IMG/VR virus record: IMGVR_UViG_3300043466_003778
Coordinates: 1 to 26,268 of that record
Length of the DNA: 26,268 nt
Reading direction: 5' to 3' (one strand)
DNA from: a virus
Positions 17,920 to 23,912 of this stretch are shown here, one piece after another; the stretch's first letter is position 1; the number at the start of each line of letters is the position of its first letter. The notes beneath the pieces were generated by a model. The model was not told where the DNA came from, did no database searches, and was given only the letters and a program-made list of their open reading frames with translations. Position numbers and translations under genes: made by a program.

Positions 17920-18237
17920 ATGACTCAAATAGAAATACAAGGAATTTCGGGGGGAACATTACCAATAAATTTATATGCTTGTGATGTTTATCAAAACCAA
18001 TGTGTATTAGTTGGAACTATAAATACAACAGTTCCTCCGAACATTATTATTACATTACCACAACAATTTGATAATGTTCCTGCCTTTGGTGTTTTATTGG
18101 TTGACGGGAATGGATGTGAAAGATTTGAAGTTGCTGTTTGTACTATTGGTGGGTATGTTAAAATTTTCCAAAATACTGATGACGATTATGTTTTCCAATT
18201 TATGGACTTTGTTATTTATCAATTTGAGGGACCATAA
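17920..18237 (+). CDS. Small single-repeat virion protein with FMDF tail (105 aa), paired with fibre 1
   Basis: A 105 aa protein starting 1 nt after the stop of the SprB-like gene. Residues 1-75 read like one SprB-type Ig unit: IEIQGISGGTLPINLYACD, with a closing LLVDGNGCERFEVAVC and three cysteines. The last 20 residues form an acidic-aromatic tail with DDYVFQFMDFVIYQFEGP. The same arrangement, including the tail motif F-x-F-M-D-F-x-I-x-x-F, recurs in the protein at 23327. Both genes lie immediately upstream of a giant fibre gene. No catalytic motif or membrane segment is seen. A fibre adaptor or assembly-partner role is inferred from the paired organisation. It also marks the end of the 11891-18237 unit, since a promoter motif follows. 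Confidence 0.78.
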   Translation: MTQIEIQGISGGTLPINLYACDVYQNQCVLVGTINTTVPPNIIITLPQQFDNVPAFGVLLVDGNGCERFEVAVCTIGGYVKIFQNTDDDYVFQFMDFVIYQFEGP

Positions 18238-18256
18238 TAAAATTAAATAATTTTTA

Positions 18257-18271
18257 AAGTATTTATAAATA
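18257..18271 (+). promoter_or_regulatory. Late-promoter-like motif before fibre 1
   Basis: AAGTATTTATAAATA lies in a 44-nt gap. TATTTATA occupies 18260-18267, 14 nt before the ATG at 18282. The start is preceded by an A-rich leader (AAAAAATAAAA) and no Shine-Dalgarno sequence. Confidence 0.6.
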
Positions 18272-18281
18272 AAAAATAAAA

Positions 18282-21200
18282 ATGCCAATATATCAAAGAC
18301 TTACTGACCGACAATTTCCACCAAGTGGAGTTACATTAGATGATTTAATTCATATTGTAATAACAGGTGATACATCTCAAAGTCCTGAGGGCTCTTCATT
18401 TAAAGTTACTTTGAGTGAGGTTGCTCAAATAATATCGGGAGGTAGTGGTAATACAATTTTTACTGCTGATACTGGAACATGTTCAACTTTAAGAATTGGT
18501 TCCGGATGTGTGTTGGGTAATTATTCGGCAGTATTAGGTGGTCAATTTAATACAGGAACAACTGCTCATTCATCAATCGTTGGTGGATGTCAAAATGTTA
18601 TAAGTGGAGGAACCCATTCATTTATTGGTGGTGGTTATTGTAATACCGCATCAGGATATAGTTCATCTGTTGTAGGTGGTCGTTATAATACCGCATCAGA
18701 TTATTTTTCATCTGTTGTAGGTGGTTGTTATAATACCGCATCAGGAGCTACTTCGTTTGTTGGTGGTGGTCAATCTAATACCGCATCAGGATTTACTTCG
18801 TTTGTTGGTGGTGGTCGTTGTAATACCGCATCGTGTAATTATTCATCTGTTGTAGGTGGTCTTAGTAATACCGCATCAGGAGTTACTTCGTTTGTTGGTG
18901 GTGGTCGTCAAAATATCGCATCATCTGCCTATTCAACAATTGGTGGTGGTATTTATAATACCGCATCATATAGTTTTTCAACAATAGGTGGTGGTGGTTG
19001 TAATAACGCATCAGGAAATTACGCAACAATTGGTGGTGGTAATGGTAATAACGCAGGACTTTGTTCAACAATTGGTGGTGGTGCTTTTAATACCGCATCA
19101 GGGTATAAATCAACAATAGGCGGTGGTCAATTTAATTATGCATCATCTACTTATTCAACAATTGCTGGTGGTTGTCGTAACACCGCATCAGGAAGTAATT
19201 CATTTATTGGTAGTGGTCAATACAATAACGCATTATGTTGTTTTTCAACAATTGGTGGTGGTTTTTGTAATATCACATCAGGGTATAATTCATTTGTTGG
19301 TGGTGGTGTTTGTAATACCGCATCAGGACTTAGTTCATTTGTTGGTGGTGGTCAATCTAATACCGCATCAGGTTATTTTTCATCTGTTGTAGGTGGTCAA
19401 TCTAATACCGCATCGTGTAATTATTCATCTGTTGTAGCTGGTGTTCAAAATATCGCATCATGTGATTTTTCATCTGTTGTAGGTGGTCGTTATAATACCG
19501 CATCATGTTATTTTTCATTTATTGTAGGTGGTTTTTGTAATACCGCATCAGCACGATATTCATCTGTTGTAGGTGGTTGTTGTAATACCGCATCAGGAAA
19601 TTATTCATCTGTTGTAGGTGGTTATTGTAATACTGCATCGTGTAATTATTCATTTGTTGGTGGTGGTCAATTTAATACCGCATCATCTGCCTATTCAACA
19701 ATTGGTGGGGGTAAAGTCAATTTTAACAAATCTGAATCAGGTTTTATTGGTGGTGGAACTTTAAACTCAACTACTTGTACGACAATTTTTAATGGTTATG
19801 GAAGTGCTTATTCTCAATGTTTTTGTTTAAGTGGCGACCAATCAGCAAATTTTACAATAGGAGATTGTTTTGTAGGTGCAAATTCACAAACAAATCAAAT
19901 TTATAAAGGTCAAATATGTAGTGTGACTTATGGAAGTGGTTATACGCTAATACAAACTGGTATTTATTTTGGTTCTTGCAATAGTCAAACTATAATTAAT
20001 ACATCTACTGCAACAAATGCTTGTAATTTTGCAACAATAGTTGGTGGTTTTGGTAATATCGCATCAGGTTGTAATTCATTTATTGGTGGTGGTGGTTTTA
20101 ATACCGCATCAGGAAGTAATTCATTTATTGGTAGTGGTCAATACAATAACGCATCAGGTGCTATTTCATCTGTTGTAGGTGGTTATTGTAATACCGCATC
20201 AGCAAATTATTCATCTGTTGGTGGTGGTCGTTGTAATATCGCATCAGGATGTTGTTCATTTGTTGTAGGTGGTCGTAATAATACCGCATCAAATTATTTT
20301 TCATCTGTTGTAGGTGGTTGTTGTAATACCTCATCATATTATGCTTCATTTGTTGGTGCTGGTCTATGTAATACCGCATCAGGTGCTATTTCATCTGTTG
20401 TAGGTGGTTGTTGTAATACCGCATCGTGTAATTATTCATCTGTTGTAGCTGGTTTTCAAAATATCGCATCAGGAGATAGTTCATTTATTGGTGGTGGGGT
20501 TTGTAATACCGCATCAGCAAATAGTTCATTTGTTGGTGGTGGTCGATATAATACCGCATCAGGAGATAGTTCATTTATTGGTGGTGGGTTTTGTAATACC
20601 GCATTATGTTGTTTTTCAACAATTAGTGGTGGTAATTGTAATACCGCATCAGATGATAATTCAACAATTGGTGGTGGTCGTTATAATACCGCATCAGGTA
20701 CTTTTTCAACAATTGGTGGTGGTCTTTGTAATACCGCATCAGGAAGTCGCTCATTTGTTGGTGGTGGTCGTTGTAATATCGCATCAGGTTGTAATTCATT
20801 TGTTGGTGGTGGTTTTTATAATACTGCATCAGGAGAACGCTCATCTGTTGTAGGTGGTCTTAATAATACCGCATCAGGTTGTTTTTCATCTGTTGTGGGT
20901 GGTCGTTATAATACCGCATCAAATAATTATTCATCTGTTGTAGGTGGTTTTTCTAATACCGCATCATGTTTTTTTTCAATAATTATCGGAGGTTGTTATA
21001 ATACCGCATCAGGACAAGTAGCATCTGTTGTAAATGGTGTTTGTAATACTGCGTCAGGGGGTTATTCATTTATTGGAAATGGTTATGTTAATACCTCATC
21101 AGGATTTGCTTCAGCAATTGGTGGTGGTCGTGGAAATACCACATCAGGATATTATTCAACAATAGGCGGTGGTGTTTGTAATACCGCATCAGGTTGTAAT

Positions 21201-23270
21201 TCATTCGTTGGAGGTGGTTGTTGTAATACCGCATCAGGAATTATGTCATCAATTTTAGGTGGTTTTTTCAATACCGCATCGTATAATTATTCATCTGTTG
21301 TAGGTGGTCGTTATAATACCGCATCAGGAGGTAATTCATTTGTTGGTGGTGGTCGTCAAAATACCGCATCAGGACAATATTCATCTGTTGTTAATGGTTT
21401 TTGTAATGTTGCTTCAGGAAATCAATCATTTATTGGTAATGGTTATCGTAATACTGCATCAGGAGATACTTCATCTGTTGTAGGTGGTGCTTTTAATACC
21501 GCATCAGGTTGTAATTCATTTGTTGGTGGTGGTCGTTGTAATACCGCATCAGGAGTTACTTCATTTGTTGGTAATGGTCGTCAAAATATCGCATCATCTA
21601 CCTATTCAACAATTGGGGGTGGTATTTATAATACCGCATCAGGAGTTAATTCTTTTATTGGTGGTGGGTTTTGTAATACCACATCAGGAAATAGTTCATT
21701 TGTTGGTGGTGGTCGATATAATACCGCATCAAATTATTATTCAACTATTGGTGGTGGTGTTTATAATACCGCATCAGCTTGTTATTCATCTGTTGTAGGT
21801 GGTCGTTATAATACCGCATCATATAATTATTCATCTGTTGTAAATGGTCTTTGTAATACCGCATCAGGAAGTCGCTCATTTGTTGGTGGTGGTCAATCTA
21901 ATACCGCATCAGGAAGTGCTTCATTTGTTGGTGGTGGTGCTTTTAATACCGCATCATGTAATTATTCATCTGTTGTAGGTGGTCTTTGTAATACCGCATC
22001 AGGTAGTGCTTCATCTGTTGTAGGTGGTTGTTATAATGGTGTGTCAGGTACAACTTCATTCATTGGTGGAGGTGTGTGTAATTGTATTTTTGCGGGAGGT
22101 AAAAACGCAACAAGTGGTGCTGTAATAGGTGGTGGTTATTGTAATGTTATTTGTGCTATCTCAGGGTTAGCAACAATTGGTGGGGGTTCAGGTAATATTG
22201 CCGAAGGAAATTGGTCAACTATCGGGGGGGGTTGGAATAACACGGCAACATCATTTAGAGCGTCAACAATTGCCGGAGGTGTAGGTAATTGTGCTACAGG
22301 TAATTATTCGTTTGTTGGTGGTGGTCGTGGTAATATATCTTATGGAACTACTTCATCTGTTGTAGGTGGTTGTTGTAATAACGCATCAGGGTATTTTTCA
22401 ACAATTGGTGGTGGTTGTAAAAACACCTCTTCCGGATATTTTTCATTTGTAGGTGGAGGTACAGGAAACACTTCAAGTAATTGTTTTTCATTTGTGGGTG
22501 GTGGATATTGTAACACCGCATCAGGATGTACTTCATTTATTGGTGGTGGTAGTCGTAATTTATCTTCAGGTTGTTTGTCAACTGTTGGAGGTGGGGTTTG
22601 TAATGTTGCATCAGGAACTACATCATTTATTGGTGGAGGATTTTGTAATATCGCTAGTGGGCCTCAATCAACAATTAGTGGAGGTCGTAAGAATACCTCA
22701 TCCGGTTGTTGTTCATTTGTTGGAGGTGGTAGTTATAATACATCATCATTTTATTGGTCAACAGTTGGTGGTGGTATTTGTAATACTTCATCAGGTGACA
22801 AATCATTTATTGGTGGTGGTCGTAATAATACCGCATCATGTTATGTAACAACAATAGGTGGTGGTTTATATAATTCAGCGATTGGTTGTGCATCAACAAT
22901 TGGTGGTGGTAAATTTAATTACGCGTCCGATTGTTACTCAACTATAGGTGGTGGAGATTCTAATTTTTCTATTTGTTCTTGGTCAACAATCGGAGGTGGT
23001 TATTGTAATTATTCATCAGCACCTAATTCAACAATTGGTGGGGGTCTGTGTAATACCGCATCAGGTTTAAGGTCATCAATTTTAGGTGGTCAATGCAACA
23101 CAACAAACACTTGTGCCGACGCGATGATTGTAGGGTCTTGTATTACAGCAGACAGAGTGTGTACCACATTTGTAAACAATTTATCGATTATGAATATACC
23201 TACAAGTGGTGTAGGATTGCCTGTTGGTTCAGTTTATAGGGTTGGTAATGCGTTATGTATTGTAATTTAG
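18282..23270 (+). CDS. Giant coil-repeat tail fibre 1 (1662 aa), YadA-head-like
   Basis: A 1662 aa fibre. Residues 1-55 are an N-terminal anchor (PPSGVTLDDLIHIVITGD, then SPEGSSFK), homologous to the start of the protein at 23913. Residues 79-121 form an entry cap (YSAVLGGQFNTGTTAHSSIV). Some 90-100 units of about 15 residues follow, with consensus [ST]-[SF]-[VI]-[VG]-G-G-x-x-N-T-A-S-[GC]-x-x. These resemble Hep_Hag/YadA-head coils, which form trimeric left-handed beta-rolls. A non-repeat insert of about 110 residues interrupts them at 475-586. The exit cap is CNTTNTCADAMIVGSCITAD. The C-terminus IPTSGVGLPVGSVYRVGN, then ALCIVI, is of a type common at phage fibre ends. It is unusually rich in Cys. 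Nearly identical DNA across units indicates expansion by recombination. Trimeric fibre identity and receptor binding are inferred from repeat type and position. Confidence 0.85.
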   Translation: MPIYQRLTDRQFPPSGVTLDDLIHIVITGDTSQSPEGSSFKVTLSEVAQIISGGSGNTIFTADTGTCSTLRIGSGCVLGNYSAVLGGQFNTGTTAHSSIVGGCQNVISGGTHSFIGGGYCNTASGYSSSVVGGRYNTASDYFSSVVGGCYNTASGATSFVGGGQSNTASGFTSFVGGGRCNTASCNYSSVVGGLSNTASGVTSFVGGGRQNIASSAYSTIGGGIYNTASYSFSTIGGGGCNNASGNYATIGGGNGNNAGLCSTIGGGAFNTASGYKSTIGGGQFNYASSTYSTIAGGCRNTASGSNSFIGSGQYNNALCCFSTIGGGFCNITSGYNSFVGGGVCNTASGLSSFVGGGQSNTASGYFSSVVGGQSNTASCNYSSVVAGVQNIASCDFSSVVGGRYNTASCYFSFIVGGFCNTASARYSSVVGGCCNTASGNYSSVVGGYCNTASCNYSFVGGGQFNTASSAYSTIGGGKVNFNKSESGFIGGGTLNSTTCTTIFNGYGSAYSQCFCLSGDQSANFTIGDCFVGANSQTNQIYKGQICSVTYGSGYTLIQTGIYFGSCNSQTIINTSTATNACNFATIVGGFGNIASGCNSFIGGGGFNTASGSNSFIGSGQYNNASGAISSVVGGYCNTASANYSSVGGGRCNIASGCCSFVVGGRNNTASNYFSSVVGGCCNTSSYYASFVGAGLCNTASGAISSVVGGCCNTASCNYSSVVAGFQNIASGDSSFIGGGVCNTASANSSFVGGGRYNTASGDSSFIGGGFCNTALCCFSTISGGNCNTASDDNSTIGGGRYNTASGTFSTIGGGLCNTASGSRSFVGGGRCNIASGCNSFVGGGFYNTASGERSSVVGGLNNTASGCFSSVVGGRYNTASNNYSSVVGGFSNTASCFFSIIIGGCYNTASGQVASVVNGVCNTASGGYSFIGNGYVNTSSGFASAIGGGRGNTTSGYYSTIGGGVCNTASGCNSFVGGGCCNTASGIMSSILGGFFNTASYNYSSVVGGRYNTASGGNSFVGGGRQNTASGQYSSVVNGFCNVASGNQSFIGNGYRNTASGDTSSVVGGAFNTASGCNSFVGGGRCNTASGVTSFVGNGRQNIASSTYSTIGGGIYNTASGVNSFIGGGFCNTTSGNSSFVGGGRYNTASNYYSTIGGGVYNTASACYSSVVGGRYNTASYNYSSVVNGLCNTASGSRSFVGGGQSNTASGSASFVGGGAFNTASCNYSSVVGGLCNTASGSASSVVGGCYNGVSGTTSFIGGGVCNCIFAGGKNATSGAVIGGGYCNVICAISGLATIGGGSGNIAEGNWSTIGGGWNNTATSFRASTIAGGVGNCATGNYSFVGGGRGNISYGTTSSVVGGCCNNASGYFSTIGGGCKNTSSGYFSFVGGGTGNTSSNCFSFVGGGYCNTASGCTSFIGGGSRNLSSGCLSTVGGGVCNVASGTTSFIGGGFCNIASGPQSTISGGRKNTSSGCCSFVGGGSYNTSSFYWSTVGGGICNTSSGDKSFIGGGRNNTASCYVTTIGGGLYNSAIGCASTIGGGKFNYASDCYSTIGGGDSNFSICSWSTIGGGYCNYSSAPNSTIGGGLCNTASGLRSSILGGQCNTTNTCADAMIVGSCITADRVCTTFVNNLSIMNIPTSGVGLPVGSVYRVGNALCIVI
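18516..19705 (+). repeat. Coil-repeat array 1A in fibre 1 (about 45-bp period)
   Basis: In-frame tandem units of mostly 45 bp (some 42 or 48) encode GGGxxNTASGxxSSV-type coils. The block AATACCGCATCA is nearly invariant even at synonymous positions. Variation is concentrated in the two codons before AAT and the two or three codons after TCA. The first 130 nt are repeated at 26031-26160 in fibre 2. Confidence 0.9.
19706..20033 (+). other. Non-repeat insert domain within the fibre 1 array
   Basis: This stretch of about 110 codons (residues about 475-586) lacks the coil consensus. It encodes segments such as NGYGSAYSQCFCLSGD, GDCFVGANSQTNQIYKGQ and YGSGYTLIQTGIYFGS. The frame stays open across it, and regular coils resume with FATIVGGFGN. 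It may be a protruding globular domain; no family recognised. Confidence 0.7.
20034..22047 (+). repeat. Coil-repeat array 1B, highly homogeneous core
   Basis: About 45 consecutive units share near-identical DNA. Long duplications are visible: 20103-20154 is an exact 52-nt copy of 19182-19233, and 21544-21640 matches 18871-18967 with about five differences. These show that blocks of several units were duplicated or exchanged. Confidence 0.88.
22048..23072 (+). repeat. Coil-repeat array 1C, diverged units
   Basis: The same coil pattern continues with irregular unit lengths and divergent codons. Examples are GGGVCNCIFAGGKNATSG, GGGYCNVICAISGLATIG and GGGWNNTATSFRASTIAG, and the near-invariant AATACCGCATCA block is mostly lost. 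These units look older or escape homogenisation. Confidence 0.8.
23073..23185 (+). repeat. Exit-cap repeat, copy 1 (pair at 25761-25873)
   Basis: A 113-nt block encoding SSILGGQCNTTNTCADAM and the following residues recurs in fibre 2 at 25761-25873 with about 100 of 113 bases identical. In both genes it terminates the coil array, so it is read as a C-terminal cap of the beta-roll. Confidence 0.85.
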
Positions 23271-23301
23271 CTATTTTTAATGATTGATATTATATGTTTT
23301 A

Positions 23302-23318
23302 GTGTATTTATAATATAA
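23302..23318 (+). promoter_or_regulatory. Late-promoter-like motif before the 184 aa gene
   Basis: GTGTATTTATAATATAA lies in the 56-nt gap after fibre 1. TATTTATA occupies 23305-23312, 14 nt before the ATG at 23327. No terminator hairpin is visible in this gap. Confidence 0.55.
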
Positions 23319-23326
23319 TTAAACAT

Positions 23327-23881
23327 ATGATATTAATTGAAGTTACATCGATAAACGGAGTTGCTCCATACAATATTTCAATTTGTGATTTAAGTAAAAC
23401 CAATTGTTATATTGTTGCGACAGGGACTCCAACATTACCTCTTTATTTGGGATTACCACCACAATTAAGTAGTGCCAATCAGGTATTGTTGGTTGTTACT
23501 GATTCACAAAATTGTGAATATTTTAAAGTTATTTCTTGTATTCCTCCGTCGCCAACACCAACTCCTACTCCTACTCCGACACCAACTCCAACACCTGGTA
23601 ATTGTTTATGTTTAACATTTGTTAATAATACCTTATCAGATTTAACTATTGGTTATACTCGTTGTGATGGACTTATAACCTCAGAAACGATTTACTCTAA
23701 CACTATTCTGTATTATTGTGGTAGTAATCCGACTGCCGAACCAGGAGTTATTATAAATGTGGGTAATCCTTGTGTTAATAATAGTTGTCCAACACCAACT
23801 CCAACACCTTTAACATATAAACAATTTCAAGATTATGAATATTTTGAATTTATGGACTTTGAAATATTCGATTTCCAATAA
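23327..23881 (+). CDS. Small virion protein with Pro-Thr linkers and FMDF tail (184 aa), paired with fibre 2
   Basis: A 184 aa paralogue of the protein at 17920. Residues 1-72 form the same single SprB-like unit (IEVTSINGVAPYNISICD, with closing VTDSQNCEYFKVISC). A (PT)n linker at residues 76-90 leads to a second small Cys-rich domain (GNCLCLTFVNNTLSDLTI, then VGNPCVNNSC). A second, shorter PT linker follows, then an acidic-aromatic tail DYEYFEFMDFEIFDFQ that matches the tail of the 105 aa protein. It therefore looks like the 105 aa protein with an extra domain inserted between Ig unit and tail. It lies 31 nt upstream of fibre 2 and has its own promoter motif. Role inferred as a fibre-partner or adaptor; no enzyme motif is seen. 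Confidence 0.8.
   Translation: MILIEVTSINGVAPYNISICDLSKTNCYIVATGTPTLPLYLGLPPQLSSANQVLLVVTDSQNCEYFKVISCIPPSPTPTPTPTPTPTPTPGNCLCLTFVNNTLSDLTIGYTRCDGLITSETIYSNTILYYCGSNPTAEPGVIINVGNPCVNNSCPTPTPTPLTYKQFQDYEYFEFMDFEIFDFQ
23552..23596 (+). repeat. Pro-Thr hexanucleotide repeat (linker)
   Basis: Fifteen alternating Pro/Thr codons (CCN-ACN) encode an extended linker in the 184 aa protein. A shorter copy of seven codons lies at 23789-23809. Codons vary (CCA/CCT/CCG, ACA/ACT), so selection on the protein, not simple slippage, maintains it. Confidence 0.9.
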
Positions 23882-23883
23882 CA

Positions 23884-23900
23884 AACTATTTATGATATAA
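23884..23900 (+). promoter_or_regulatory. Late-promoter-like motif before fibre 2
   Basis: AACTATTTATGATATAA lies in the 31-nt gap. TATTTATG occupies 23887-23894, 18 nt before the ATG at 23913. It is followed by the A-rich leader AACAAAAAAACA. The last base of the core differs from the other copies. Confidence 0.5.
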
Positions 23901-23912
23901 AACAAAAAAACA

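Noticed and set aside
1642-18288. Short minus-strand open frames inside the structural genes
   Set aside because: They lie wholly or almost wholly within well-supported plus-strand genes, have no recognisable product or promoter, and are expected by chance in AT-rich coding DNA.
3449-23894. TATTTATA sites read as leftward T4 late promoters (TATAAATA on the minus strand)
   Set aside because: No minus-strand genes exist in the window, and spacing is fixed relative to plus-strand start codons. Rightward function is preferred.
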